A DNA stretch of 64,000 nucleotides from Telluribacter roseus. Its GTDB lineage: Bacteria; Bacteroidota; Bacteroidia; Cytophagales; Spirosomataceae. The stretch is taken from NCBI RefSeq assembly GCF_017355915.2, contig NZ_JAFEUV020000005.1, positions 1 through 64,000 of the forward strand. Reading direction: 5' to 3'. The stretch's first letter is position 1. Each line of letters starts with the position of its first letter. A program made the translations under genes and the position numbers. The notes beneath the pieces were generated by a model. The model was not told the origin of the DNA and made no database searches. It was given only the letters and a program-made list of their open reading frames with translations. Below, piece after piece: positions 33,441-43,095 of this stretch.

Positions 33441-34373
33441 ATGGAAGCTCACCAAATAGAAGAATATTTTAAAGGATTACAGGATCAGATCTGCGCGGCC
33501 CTCGAACAGGAGGACGGCGTAGGTCAATTTGAAGAGGATCAATGGAAGCATCATTCGGGGGGAGGAGGCCGCACCCGGCTGATCCAGAATGGTGCCGTCA
33601 TCGAAAAGGGGGGCGTTAACTTTTCGGGAGTACGGGGGGAGGTACATCCGCGACTGCGGGCTCAGATGGAGCTACCCGAGCACGAGGAGGCGCATTTTTT
33701 TGCCACCGGTGTTTCTATTGTGATGCACCCGCATAGTCCACGGGTACCCATCATCCACATGAATGTACGGTACTTTGAGCTCAGCAACGGTACCAGCTGG
33801 TTTGGCGGCGGCATTGACCTCACGCCCCACTACGTAGTAGAGGAGGATGCCCGCTGGTTTCACACGCAGCTGAAAGACGTATGCGACCAGCACGATCCGG
33901 TCTTTTACCCCGAGTACAAGCTATGGGCGGATGACTACTTCTACATCAAGCACCGTGAAGAAACCCGGGGGGTGGGAGGTATTTTCTTTGACTACCTTAA
34001 GCCCTGTGCAGCGGGGGAGGAATCAGCGGTTGGCAAGCATACCAAAGATCAGCTGTTTAATTTCGTAAAGGGAGTAGGAGAGAGCTTTGCCCCTATATAT
34101 ACCACGCTGATGCGTAAGCACCGGGACGAGGCTTTCGGGGAGCGGGAGAAACAGTGGCAGTACCTGCGCCGTGGTCGGTACGTGGAGTTTAACCTGGTGT
34201 GGGACCGGGGTACTAAGTTTGGTCTGGAGACGGGAGGGCGTACTGAGTCCATCCTGATGAGTCTGCCGCCGCAGGCCCAGTGGGCGTACAACTACCTACC
34301 CGAAGAAGGTACCCCCGAGGCCCGTACCATGGAGTTGCTTCAGAAAGGAATTGACTGGGTCACCCACGAGTAA
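33441..34373 (+). CDS. hemF: Oxygen-dependent coproporphyrinogen III oxidase
   Basis: A 310-residue HemF, which converts coproporphyrinogen III to protoporphyrinogen IX using oxygen in haem synthesis. Family landmarks include GGGGRTRLI, EKGGVNFSGVRG, HMNVRYFEL, WFGGGIDLTPHY, EETRGVGGIFFDYL, RRGRYVEFNLVWDRGTKFGLETGGRTESILMSLPP (VEFNLVWDRG core). The start at 33441 (MEAHQIEEYF) is downstream of the promoter box at 33367. It is convergent with menC, with only four bases between stops. Presence of hemF indicates aerobic haem synthesis. Confidence 0.96.
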   Translation: MEAHQIEEYFKGLQDQICAALEQEDGVGQFEEDQWKHHSGGGGRTRLIQNGAVIEKGGVNFSGVRGEVHPRLRAQMELPEHEEAHFFATGVSIVMHPHSPRVPIIHMNVRYFELSNGTSWFGGGIDLTPHYVVEEDARWFHTQLKDVCDQHDPVFYPEYKLWADDYFYIKHREETRGVGGIFFDYLKPCAAGEESAVGKHTKDQLFNFVKGVGESFAPIYTTLMRKHRDEAFGEREKQWQYLRRGRYVEFNLVWDRGTKFGLETGGRTESILMSLPPQAQWAYNYLPEEGTPEARTMELLQKGIDWVTHE

Positions 34374-34377
34374 CGGA

Positions 34378-35481
34378 TCAGGCGGTAATCCAGCCCGATT
34401 GGATGGAGGAAAGATCCCAGTTGGTAGTACCTATGTAGTGAAGGTGGCCCTGGTTTACGGTAAGGGGAGAGGGAATATTGTTGTGGTAGAGACTACCCGT
34501 TCCCAGGCCCTGGGGCAGAGCGTTATCATACTGAGCCGTGAACTGGGCAATGGCATTAAGGCCAATGTTGGATTCGAGGGCGGAGGTAATCCACCAGCCA
34601 ATGGATAGCCGCTGGGCTATCTCGATCCACTCCCGGCAATGCTGAAATCCTCCCAGTAGCGTAGGCTTCAGGATGATAAATGGAGGCTGGATCTTTTTGA
34701 GCAGGCTGAACTTCTCCATGTAGTCAAACTTGCCGATGAGCTCTTCGTCCAGGGCTATATCTATCGGAGAGCTGGTTGACAGCCGGGTAAGCAGGTCGTA
34801 CTGTCCCGTACGGATGGGTTGTTCGATGGAGTGCAGTTCAAACTCCGCCAGGCGCTGGAGCTTCTCGGTTACCTCGCTGGCGTCAAACGCACCGTTGGCA
34901 TCCACGCGTAGCGTGATCTGGTCGGGGGTGTAGCGGGAGCGGATGGAGCTTAATAGCCGACACTCCTGCTCAAAGTCAAGCGCGCCGACTTTCATTTTGA
35001 GGGTAGTAAAGCCATGGTCCAGCTTATCTTCGATCTGATGCGCCATGAAATCTTCGCTACCCATCCAGATCAGTCCGTTAATGGCTATGCCTTTTTCGCC
35101 CCTCGTAAACGCATTATTAAAAATAACCCGGGTACCTCCGTTCATGAAATCAAGTAGTGCCGTTTCTACGCCAAACCTTACCGAAGGCAGGTGGTCAGGG
35201 ATGACCTGCTGGAGTATGATGGGCAGGTTGAACGGGAATACTTCCAGATCAAGGCTATTGAACAGCTTGCACACAGCGGCCAGCTGTTCTTCAAAGTCAG
35301 GCAGGTCATCGACACTCAGCCCTTTAAGCGGTCCGCACTCACCGTACCCTTCTATGCCTGGTTGCTCTTCGTCCGATATTTTGATCAGCCATGAAGTTTT
35401 CTTAGTAAGTACCCCGCGGGAAGTACCTGCTTCGAATCTAAAATCCAGGTTATATGGCTGGTATTCAATATTTAATGACAT
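34378..35481 (-). CDS. menC: o-Succinylbenzoate synthase, enolase superfamily
   Basis: An enolase-superfamily enzyme (368 residues). The catalytic lysines are in TLKMKVGA (KxK), and the metal ligands in DANGAF, HSIEQPI and DIALDEE. FIILKPTLLGGF is the segment typical of o-succinylbenzoate synthase (menaquinone pathway), which is why I prefer MenC over a dipeptide epimerase or muconate cycloisomerase. The start at 35481 (MSLNIEYQPYNL) was chosen; 35490 is an alternative. No other men genes are beside it. It is convergent with hemF and divergent from lpxK. Confidence 0.85.
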   Translation of the reverse strand: MSLNIEYQPYNLDFRFEAGTSRGVLTKKTSWLIKISDEEQPGIEGYGECGPLKGLSVDDLPDFEEQLAAVCKLFNSLDLEVFPFNLPIILQQVIPDHLPSVRFGVETALLDFMNGGTRVIFNNAFTRGEKGIAINGLIWMGSEDFMAHQIEDKLDHGFTTLKMKVGALDFEQECRLLSSIRSRYTPDQITLRVDANGAFDASEVTEKLQRLAEFELHSIEQPIRTGQYDLLTRLSTSSPIDIALDEELIGKFDYMEKFSLLKKIQPPFIILKPTLLGGFQHCREWIEIAQRLSIGWWITSALESNIGLNAIAQFTAQYDNALPQGLGTGSLYHNNIPSPLTVNQGHLHYIGTTNWDLSSIQSGWITA

Positions 35482-35520
35482 GAAGGGCAAGAGTCAGAGT
35501 CTAAAACAAACCTCAATTAT

Positions 35521-36615
35521 ATGAAAAATAAACGTAACAATAGTACTTCGGAGGGCCAACATCACAGAACGGTTACACTATTGCAACCGGTCGCCTGGCT
35601 CTACGAGGGTATTACTGCGCTACGTACTATACTATATGATCAGGGGGTATTCTCCTCATTTACACCTGCTCAGTTTACAGTATCGGTGGGAAACCTGACT
35701 GTCGGAGGGACGGGAAAGACGCCCATGGTCGAGTACCTGATTCGTTATTTTAAAGATAAGCAAAAAATAGCTACGCTGAGCCGGGGATACGGCAGAAGTA
35801 CCCGAGGATTTGTACTGGCTGATCCGGATGCAACAGCCCGTACTATTGGTGATGAGCCTCTGCAGTACTTTCAGAAATTCGGGGAGGAAGTAAAGGTGAC
35901 GGTCTGTGAGAACCGGGCCGAGGGTAGCCGGCAGATCAGTACCCTGTTTCCCCACATAGGGCTGTTGCTGCTGGACGACGCCTACCAGCACCGGGGCATT
36001 CGACCCCATGTCAACATCCTGCTCAATGATTACAACCGTCCTTTCTACCGGGACCACCCGTTTCCGGCCGGGTACCTGCGCGAGGGACGGAGTGGGGCCA
36101 GCCGGGCGGATGCCGTCGTAGTGACCAAGTGCCCCGCCCGGCTGGCCGCCGAAGCTAAGGAAGAGATCAGGCAGCGGATCAGCCGCTATACGCGCCCGGG
36201 CACGCCGGTCTTTTTTGCATCGGTGCGTTATGAGCAGCCGGTGGGGTACAGTAGTGGCGCCAAACATCCTGTCGAGGTAGTGGCCCTGGCCGGTATAGCG
36301 CGGGCGGAGCCATTTCTGGACTACCTCCGTGATAATTTTAAGGTACTAAAAGAAGTTATATACCCGGACCATCACGATTACGGACCGTCTGACCTCGAGA
36401 GCCTCCTGAAATACGTAAAAAAAGGTACTTTTGTGGTTACGACCGAAAAAGACAAGGTCAAGCTTTACCCTCTGGCTACGGCAGCCGGGGTAGCCGATCA
36501 ATTCCTGTATCTGCCCATCCGTATGGATTTTGGGACGGATCAGGAGCCATTCGCGCAATGGCTGGATGAGGCTATCCAAACACCCATGCTGGAAGCCGCC
36601 CGGGGAATTAAATGA
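35521..36615 (+). CDS. lpxK: Tetraacyldisaccharide 4'-kinase
   Basis: A 364-residue LpxK, which phosphorylates the 4' position of the lipid A disaccharide precursor at the inner membrane. The P-loop SVGNLTVGGTGKTP is at residues 55-68, with GGTGKT at 62-67. SRGYGR and LDDAYQHR (family DDGxQH-like) follow, and the C-terminal DHHDYGP segment is typical. An N-terminal amphipathic stretch fits membrane association. It ends four bases before the porin start, so the two are cotranscribed. Presence indicates lipopolysaccharide synthesis. Confidence 0.95.
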   Translation: MKNKRNNSTSEGQHHRTVTLLQPVAWLYEGITALRTILYDQGVFSSFTPAQFTVSVGNLTVGGTGKTPMVEYLIRYFKDKQKIATLSRGYGRSTRGFVLADPDATARTIGDEPLQYFQKFGEEVKVTVCENRAEGSRQISTLFPHIGLLLLDDAYQHRGIRPHVNILLNDYNRPFYRDHPFPAGYLREGRSGASRADAVVVTKCPARLAAEAKEEIRQRISRYTRPGTPVFFASVRYEQPVGYSSGAKHPVEVVALAGIARAEPFLDYLRDNFKVLKEVIYPDHHDYGPSDLESLLKYVKKGTFVVTTEKDKVKLYPLATAAGVADQFLYLPIRMDFGTDQEPFAQWLDEAIQTPMLEAARGIK

Positions 36616-36619
36616 TTGT

Positions 36620-38602
36620 ATGAAAAGGAACCGATACCTACTGCTGTTATTGTTCATTGGTCTGTTGCTAAGTACCGCGTCACGCGGGCAGGGACTGCCG
36701 GGAGGCCTCCGGCTTCCGGGTGGAAGGCCCGGTGGTGGTGGAGGAATGCCCGGTGGCGGTGGTGGGGGACTCGGAGGAGGTGGCTCACGGGGTGGAGTAC
36801 AACTCGACGACAGTACCAGAAACATCTACGGCCCCAATACAGCCCTGCATTTTTTTGAGGACGATATACTCAACAACCGTGACTCGGTTCGCTACCGGGT
36901 CGATACCACTCTCACCAATTTTCACCGCTGGACGTGGGTGGATCGTTCGTGGGAACGGCTGGTGGATCTGGGTAATCTGGGTACGGCTACCCGCAATGTA
37001 TTCTTCCAGCCCCGTACCGAAGTAGGAGCCGAGCTGGGCTTCCGGGCGTATGATCCGTACGCGATCCGGGCCGACGAAGTACAGTACTTCAATACCCGCT
37101 CACCTTTTACGGATATGACCTTCTTCATGGGGGGGCGTGGCCGCAATATAGTCCGGTTTGGCTTCAATCAGAACATCAACCCCCGACTGAACGCCGGCTT
37201 CCAGTTTCAGCGCTTTACCTCCAACAAGCAGTACGGTGTGTTCAGTGCCCTCAACTCCGAAGCCAATCTGGCTCAGAACTGGACCTTTCTGGCCCATACC
37301 AACTATACCTCCAAAGATAAGAAGTACATACTCCTGGGGCACTTTCGCCACCTGAATCACCAGGTCAAAGAGCAGGGGGGACTTCTGACGGATAGCACAG
37401 GCGCCATCGCGGATATTTATGAATACGAGGGGCCTGCTCGTCTGGAGGACAATACCCGCTCGTGGGAGCGCCGCAACGTATTCCACCTGTACCACCAGTA
37501 CCGGCTGGCCAACGGCTTTCAGCTGTTCCAGCAGGCCGAGTACCGCCGCGTTATCAACCGCTATGATGATACTGATCCGCAGCGCGGAGCCACCAACGGC
37601 GTGTACCCTTCCCCGATATTTGACCAGGATACAACCCGGCAGGAAGTAGACTACCGCATCCTGGAAAACAAGATGGGAATCAAAGGGGTATTCTCGGGCT
37701 TCAACTACCGGGCTTACCTGCGGCAGCGTATCTATACCATGAAGGGTTCCTATAACCTGACCGATTCCACGTCGGCTAGCTACCGGCTCGGCCCCCGCTT
37801 TGAGAATATCCTGGGGCTGTGGGTGAGCTACTACCTGAAGGACTCTACCCAGCACCTGACGGCCGAAGCGCAGCACCTGCTGGGTCGTGACTTCCTGCTC
37901 CGCGGTGAACTATCGACCCGCTGGATACGGGCCGGGTACCAGACCGCCTTCTGGACGCCCGACCTGATCATGCAGCGGTACGTCAGCAACCACATGCTGT
38001 GGCGGAACAACTTTAACCTGACCGGGGCCAATACCCTGTACGGTTCTATTCCCCTGCGGCTGGGCCGGCTAACGCTGGAGCCCGAAATGCAGTACCACCT
38101 GGTCACCAACTACGTGTACTACGACAGCACCGCCCGGCCCCAGCAGCTGGGAGGTTCGTTCAGCCTGTTGCGCATGGGTACCGCCATGCGCTGGACGGCC
38201 AACCGCTGGAATGCTTCGGCCCTTGCCTTCTATACGGTCAACTCCAACCCGGATGTCATACGCATTCCGCCACTGTTCTTCAGCGGGCAGTTGACCTACG
38301 ACTTTGTTTACGCCAAGGTACTGTTCATTCAGCTGGGTACGGCCGTTCACTACAAGTCGTCCTACCTGGCCGATGCCTACATGCCCCTGACGCAGCAGTT
38401 TTACCTGCAGAACAACTTCATGGTAGATCGCTACGCCGTAGTGGATGTATTTGCCAATATGCGCATCAACAGGGTCCGGTTGCTCCTGAAGATGTCGCAC
38501 CTCAACGAAGGCCTGGGCGTACCCGGCTACTTTACCACGCCCGGCTACCTGGGACTCCGTCGTACCTTTAGCTTTGGTATCAGCTGGCCGTTGTTTGATT
38601 AA
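36620..38602 (+). CDS. Putative porin (PF14121-type outer membrane beta-barrel)
   Basis: A 660-residue outer-membrane protein of the Bacteroidota putative porin family. The ATG at 36620 gives a signal peptide (YLLLLLFIGLLLSTASRGQ); the longer frame from 36530 lies in lpxK and is a shadow. The mature N-terminus is an unusual glycine/proline-rich low-complexity run (about residues 25-62), followed by YGPNTALHFFEDDI and many amphipathic strands (YRLANGFQLFQQAEYRRV and similar) ending in the aromatic C-terminus FGISWPLFD. Close coupling to lpxK suggests joint expression of envelope functions. Channel specificity unknown. Confidence 0.82.
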   Translation: MKRNRYLLLLLFIGLLLSTASRGQGLPGGLRLPGGRPGGGGGMPGGGGGGLGGGGSRGGVQLDDSTRNIYGPNTALHFFEDDILNNRDSVRYRVDTTLTNFHRWTWVDRSWERLVDLGNLGTATRNVFFQPRTEVGAELGFRAYDPYAIRADEVQYFNTRSPFTDMTFFMGGRGRNIVRFGFNQNINPRLNAGFQFQRFTSNKQYGVFSALNSEANLAQNWTFLAHTNYTSKDKKYILLGHFRHLNHQVKEQGGLLTDSTGAIADIYEYEGPARLEDNTRSWERRNVFHLYHQYRLANGFQLFQQAEYRRVINRYDDTDPQRGATNGVYPSPIFDQDTTRQEVDYRILENKMGIKGVFSGFNYRAYLRQRIYTMKGSYNLTDSTSASYRLGPRFENILGLWVSYYLKDSTQHLTAEAQHLLGRDFLLRGELSTRWIRAGYQTAFWTPDLIMQRYVSNHMLWRNNFNLTGANTLYGSIPLRLGRLTLEPEMQYHLVTNYVYYDSTARPQQLGGSFSLLRMGTAMRWTANRWNASALAFYTVNSNPDVIRIPPLFFSGQLTYDFVYAKVLFIQLGTAVHYKSSYLADAYMPLTQQFYLQNNFMVDRYAVVDVFANMRINRVRLLLKMSHLNEGLGVPGYFTTPGYLGLRRTFSFGISWPLFD

Positions 38603-38758
38603 TTGAGCTACAGGCAGTAGGCAGTAGGCTGTATGCAATAAGCAGGTGATAAAATCAACATCTATCTGGTGCAGGAGCGGGATGAGAAGAATAAGTAATA
38701 AGTAATTAGAAAATCAAAAGCCTAAGGCATACAGCCTATAGCCTAAAGCTATAAATAT
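38603..38758. repeat. Intergenic repeat: CAGTAGGC units with inverted copy
   Basis: After the porin gene, GGCAGTA is repeated (around 38612-38628), followed by TAGGCTGTATGC. Near 38727-38738 the inverse GCATACAGCCTA appears, giving a 12-bp perfect inverted repeat across about 100 bases, followed by TAGCCTAAAGC. The region has no gene. It may be a dispersed intergenic repeat or a hairpin-forming element. Confidence 0.55.
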
Positions 38759-39352
38759 ATGTCACTTACTACCCTGGGACTTGAACTACCCACTGATCCG
38801 CGGTGGGTGAATATTGCCGAGATGCAGATCGGAGAGATCCTGATTGACCACGCGTACTGTGAGCAGAAAGCGGCTTCTTCCTGTATATCTCTCATTGTAT
38901 ACTATCCCGAAAAGACCAGGCTGGTGGAGGTACTTACGCCCATCGTAGCGGAAGAGTGGGGGCACTTTCAGCGGGTAATCAAAGAACTCCGCAAGCGCAA
39001 CATTCCCCTGGGGCACCAGCGCAAAGATGAATACGTAAATCGCCTGCGGGAAGTACTTTATAAGAAGGGGGATTTTAACCGGGCCTTCCTGGACAAGCTG
39101 CTGTTCTGTGCCCTGATCGAGGCGCGCAGCTGTGAGCGGTTTAAGTTATTGTCCAAACATATCAGTGATGAGAGCCTCCGGAAGTTTTATCATGAACTGA
39201 TGGTATCTGAAGCCGGACACTATCGTACCTTTATAGAACTGGCCGAAGAGTACATGCCCCACGAGCAGGTACGCCAGCGGTGGAAAGAACTCCTGGCCGC
39301 CGAAGCCGAAATCATTAATACTCTTGAGGCACGCGGTGACCGTATGCATTAA
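38759..39352 (+). CDS. miaE: tRNA-(ms2io6A)-hydroxylase-like protein
   Basis: A 197-residue ferritin-like diiron protein of the MiaE family, which hydroxylates the isopentenyl group of ms2i6A37 in tRNA in an oxygen-dependent reaction. Diiron ligand motifs are visible as EILIDHAYCEQKA, EEWGHFQRVI, EARSCERFK and SEAGHYRTF. It starts within the family consensus. It stands alone downstream of the repeat region. Its function in tRNA is inferred from family knowledge. Confidence 0.9.
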   Translation: MSLTTLGLELPTDPRWVNIAEMQIGEILIDHAYCEQKAASSCISLIVYYPEKTRLVEVLTPIVAEEWGHFQRVIKELRKRNIPLGHQRKDEYVNRLREVLYKKGDFNRAFLDKLLFCALIEARSCERFKLLSKHISDESLRKFYHELMVSEAGHYRTFIELAEEYMPHEQVRQRWKELLAAEAEIINTLEARGDRMH

Positions 39353-39441
39353 TAAGTAGTAAATTTGTAGAAGCAAATATTTATAGTACCCGTGCGGACT
39401 CAGCTTCCGCCTACGCACCATAACCCTACCCGATACTGAAC

Positions 39442-42357
39442 ATGACTACCTTCCTCCATCTTGTAGCAGAGCATATATTAGAGCGGCATGGTTCTTCCAT
39501 GGAAAAGGTCGCCATCGTGGTACCTACCCGGCGGGCCGCCTTTTATGTGAAGCAGGAGCTGGCCAATACCACCCAGACGCCCCTCATCAGCCCAATGGTA
39601 CAGGCCATTGACGACTTTGTGGAAGGTATCTGTACCCTGGAAGTAGCCGACTCAGTGAGTCTGCTCTTTGAACTATATGAAACCTTCAAGGAGATAGACC
39701 CACAGGTGCAGTTTGACCGGTTTATGGGCTGGGCGTCGGTACTGATGAGTGATCTGGATAAAATAGATCAATACCTGGTCGATACCGATTACCTCTTCGA
39801 CTACATGTCGGAGGCAAAGGCCGTGGAGCGCTGGCAGAAAGACCTACCGGAGGGGCGCAATCTGCCGAATACGGGAGGTACCAAGCAGTACTTCTCACTC
39901 TTCGAAAACATCAAGAAAGTATACGCCGCCTTCCGGGCCAGGTTGTTCGATAAAGGACAAGCCTACCGGGGAATGGCCTACCGCCAGCTCGCCGAGCACG
40001 TCGACGAGCTCCTGCTGGGCCGCACCGACTACGAGATGATCTACTTCGCCGGGTTCAACGCCTTTACGGAGTCCGAGAAGAAGATTATTCAGAAACTCGT
40101 GAAAGCCAGCCGCGCCGAGGTACTCTGGGATACGGACCGGTACTACATGAACGAGAACACCGGAGTAGAAGCGGGTATCAGCCTGCGGGAGTACCGTGAC
40201 AATGCCACCTTCGGAGGCTGGAAGTGGATGGGAGAGGGACTGATCAGCTCGGCCAAGACCATCACTACCTACGCGGTACCCAACGCTACCTTACAGACCA
40301 AAGTAGCCGGACAACTCTACGCCGATATGAAAGCGGGGGATGAACCGGAGGCTCCCGTGCCGACTGCCATCGTACTGGCCGATGAGAACCTGCTCCTGCC
40401 CATGCTGTACTCGCTGGACGAGGGGATTACGGACCTGAACGTGACCATGGGGCTTTCACTGCGGAACTCCATGCTGTACACCCTGATCGACTGTGTATTT
40501 GAGCTGCAGCAGAATGTAGCTGAATTCAAGACCAAGGATGGTCGCACGCTGCGCATCCCCAAGTTCAACCATAAGTCCATCACCAAGGTACTTAACCACC
40601 CGTTTATCCGGCACTACGAGCAGATCGCCATGGTACCCGGCGCCGACGGACTGACCGCTATCCAGCGTACCCTGCGGGAGATCAACGAAAATAACCGCGT
40701 TTTCCTGAGTGGCGATGAGCTCTCTACCATCGCTGATGGTCAGGACCTTGGGTTATTCAAGGTACTGTTTACCCGCTGGGCCAAGGACAATCCCAGGCAG
40801 GTACTCAGGACCTTCTATGATCTGATAGATTTGCTGCGGGAGGTATACCGTGATTATAAGAACGCCCTGGAGACAGAGTACCTGTACCTGTTTTATACGC
40901 TGCTCAAGCAATTTGAGCAGACACTCGAGAGGCGCTCTGAGCCCCTGACGCTGCGTACGTTGCGCTCGTTCCTGTACGAGCTCATCCGGCAGACGCGCAT
41001 CCCGTTCAGTGGGGAGCCCATCAGCCCGTTACAGATCCTGGGTATGCTCGAGACCCGGGCGCTTGATTTTGAGCGGATCATCATTCTGTCACTCAACGAG
41101 GGCGTACTTCCCCAGGCCAAGAAGCAGAATTCGCTCATTCCCTTTGACATTGCTCAGGAGGTGGGGCTACCTACGCACCAGCACCAGGAGGCCGTGATGT
41201 CATACCACTTTTACCGGCTCCTTCAGCGGGCTAAGGACGTACATATGCTCTACGTAAGTACCAACGACTCGCCGGGTGGAGGCGAAAAGAGCCGCTTTGT
41301 GCAGCAGGTGGAGTTTGAGCTGACGCAATACAACAAGGCCATTCAGGTCATAAATAAAGTAGTGGAGTTTGAGGAGCGGCAGGTGGAGAAACTGAGCGAG
41401 GAGGTCCTCAAGGATGAGCCCATGCTGGCATCCATCCGGATGCAGCTAGGTACCAAGGGCCTCTACCCAACCCACCTCAACCAGCTAGTCCGCTGCTCCA
41501 TGCAGTTCTATCTGAAACATGTCGTAGGGGTAGAGGACAAGGAAGAGATTGAGGAGGACCTGGGCATGGATAAGATAGGTACCTGGCTCCACGCCAGCCT
41601 CGAGCGCCTCGACCAGGAGTACTTCCTCCTGGGTATAGATCCTACCGAGGAGCAGATCAGGGCCGTACTCCGGGAGGAATTTGAGCAGCTATTCCGGGGG
41701 TACGTGACTGAGGAGGGACTCAACCGCATCTACTATCAGATCGGGGAGCAGCAGATCCTTACTTTCCTGAACCACCAGATGGCTGCCCAGCCGCGCCGGA
41801 GGGTCATTGCCGCCGAACAGCCCCTGCGCGCGGAGGTACAGTTCGAGATAGGAGGGAGTCCGGTCACGATACAGATAGGCGGAAAGATCGATCGCGTGGA
41901 GCTGAGCGATGACGGTACCCTGTACGTGATGGACTACAAAACCGGCAGCGTGCAGCTGAGTGGATCGAGGAGCCTGTCTGACCCGGCCAAAAAAGAGCAG
42001 ATACTACTCACGGATACGGATATCAAAGCGGGCTACGAGCGGCAACTATGGCTGTACAAGTACCTTATGTATAAAAAGATGGTGGACGGCTCTGGCCTGG
42101 TGATTAATGATGTGACGTACCCCTCCGAAAGCTACCGGATTCAATCGGGCTTCTATTCCTTCCGGGATCCGACTAGTCTCAAAGCCAGTCAGCTGGACCT
42201 GGTTGAAGATGGTGGGGCGGAGCCCTTCATTGCGGAGTCGGAGCGGCTGCTCAAAGAGCTGGTTAGTGGCTTGCTGAACCCGGAAGTACCCTTCCGGCAG
42301 ACGCAGGACCTCAACGTATGTGTCTACTGTGATTACCGCGGTATCTGTGGCCGGTAG
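39442..42357 (+). CDS. AddB-like PD-(D/E)XK nuclease with Fe-S cluster motif
   Basis: A 971-residue protein of the AddB/PD-(D/E)XK family, which acts with an AddA/RecB-type helicase in recombinational double-strand break repair. The nuclease core is VMDYKTGSVQL near the C-terminus. An iron-sulfur cluster motif is formed by Cys in QLVRCSMQFYL and the terminal CVYCDYRGIC (Cx2Cx5C). The N-terminal half is an inactivated helicase fold: it begins VAIVVPTRRAAFYVKQEL with no Walker A P-loop before it. The partner AddA is not in this window. Single gene, convergent with the DUF1801 gene. Confidence 0.85.
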   Translation: MTTFLHLVAEHILERHGSSMEKVAIVVPTRRAAFYVKQELANTTQTPLISPMVQAIDDFVEGICTLEVADSVSLLFELYETFKEIDPQVQFDRFMGWASVLMSDLDKIDQYLVDTDYLFDYMSEAKAVERWQKDLPEGRNLPNTGGTKQYFSLFENIKKVYAAFRARLFDKGQAYRGMAYRQLAEHVDELLLGRTDYEMIYFAGFNAFTESEKKIIQKLVKASRAEVLWDTDRYYMNENTGVEAGISLREYRDNATFGGWKWMGEGLISSAKTITTYAVPNATLQTKVAGQLYADMKAGDEPEAPVPTAIVLADENLLLPMLYSLDEGITDLNVTMGLSLRNSMLYTLIDCVFELQQNVAEFKTKDGRTLRIPKFNHKSITKVLNHPFIRHYEQIAMVPGADGLTAIQRTLREINENNRVFLSGDELSTIADGQDLGLFKVLFTRWAKDNPRQVLRTFYDLIDLLREVYRDYKNALETEYLYLFYTLLKQFEQTLERRSEPLTLRTLRSFLYELIRQTRIPFSGEPISPLQILGMLETRALDFERIIILSLNEGVLPQAKKQNSLIPFDIAQEVGLPTHQHQEAVMSYHFYRLLQRAKDVHMLYVSTNDSPGGGEKSRFVQQVEFELTQYNKAIQVINKVVEFEERQVEKLSEEVLKDEPMLASIRMQLGTKGLYPTHLNQLVRCSMQFYLKHVVGVEDKEEIEEDLGMDKIGTWLHASLERLDQEYFLLGIDPTEEQIRAVLREEFEQLFRGYVTEEGLNRIYYQIGEQQILTFLNHQMAAQPRRRVIAAEQPLRAEVQFEIGGSPVTIQIGGKIDRVELSDDGTLYVMDYKTGSVQLSGSRSLSDPAKKEQILLTDTDIKAGYERQLWLYKYLMYKKMVDGSGLVINDVTYPSESYRIQSGFYSFRDPTSLKASQLDLVEDGGAEPFIAESERLLKELVSGLLNPEVPFRQTQDLNVCVYCDYRGICGR

Positions 42358-42361
42358 GTGC

Positions 42362-42715
42362 CTAGTTCTGGAGCAGCAGAGCCTCCTGGATAACTTCCCG
42401 TATGGCTTCCTCTCGAAACACAAAATCATCGTAGGTCTTAAACTCAATGGAGCGGACGGTTTTTCGGCCCCGCTCCAGTAGTACTCCTGCCTCATTGCCT
42501 AGCAGGTGGCCCTTCGTGAAACCTATTTCTACGCAATTCCACTTTTTGATGTAGGCGAGGTAGCACCACGATGAGCCCCGGTAGTAATAGAAGGGAATAC
42601 CCCAGTTTAGCTTGCAGGTGATGTTGTCCTCCGACAGCAGGATCACCTTGTGCAAAGCGTATAAGGTTCTACGTATTTGGGGATTTTGTTGGACAAAGTA
42701 ATCTTCAGCCGTCAT
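42362..42715 (-). CDS. DUF1801 domain protein
   Basis: A 117-residue soluble protein of the DUF1801/YdhG-like family, recognisable from its CKLNWGIPFYYYRG and CVEIGFTKGHLL segments and a C-terminal helical tail. Function unknown. It is convergent with the AddB-like gene, four bases apart. Confidence 0.8.
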   Translation of the reverse strand: MTAEDYFVQQNPQIRRTLYALHKVILLSEDNITCKLNWGIPFYYYRGSSWCYLAYIKKWNCVEIGFTKGHLLGNEAGVLLERGRKTVRSIEFKTYDDFVFREEAIREVIQEALLLQN

Positions 42716-42894
42716 TTCTAAAATAACGTTGCTTCCGGTAAGAGCAGATAATGGCTAATATAGTAGTAGTTACAAAGGCCATAGTTGTCAATAAAATAGC
42801 TCATAATCAACAAAAAGTTATCAAGTGGTCGTTCTTGTTATTTTTTGATTAGGGCCTATTCCAACCCTACTGGCACACTCTTGGTCTTTTATAC

Positions 42895-43095
42895 ATGAAA
42901 GACGAAGGTATGACAGCAGTACTTATGCGAATCGTTATGGGAATTATCTGGCTGGTAGCGCTGGTTGTTACCTGCCTGGTGATGGTAGTACTTCTGCCAT
43001 TTATTCTGCTATTTGTCCGTAACTGGCCTCAGCTCTTTTCCTCGCTGGGCAGCAAGTACCGCCTGCGTACTTCATTGATGAGAAACTTCTTCTGA
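42895..43095 (+). CDS. Possible small membrane protein
   Basis: A 66-residue frame starting at an ATG with a strongly hydrophobic centre (IVMGIIWLVALVVTCLVMVVLLPFILLFV), consistent with one long or two short membrane helices, and a basic tail. Its last about 67 bases overlap the convergent 63-residue gene on the minus strand. No family recognised. The hydrophobicity makes it plausible; chance cannot be excluded. Confidence 0.4.
   Translation: MKDEGMTAVLMRIVMGIIWLVALVVTCLVMVVLLPFILLFVRNWPQLFSSLGSKYRLRTSLMRNFF

Noticed and set aside
36720-37025. Alternative frames over the Gly-rich start of the porin
   Set aside because: They come from the low-complexity glycine-coding repeat; the porin frame with its signal peptide explains the DNA.
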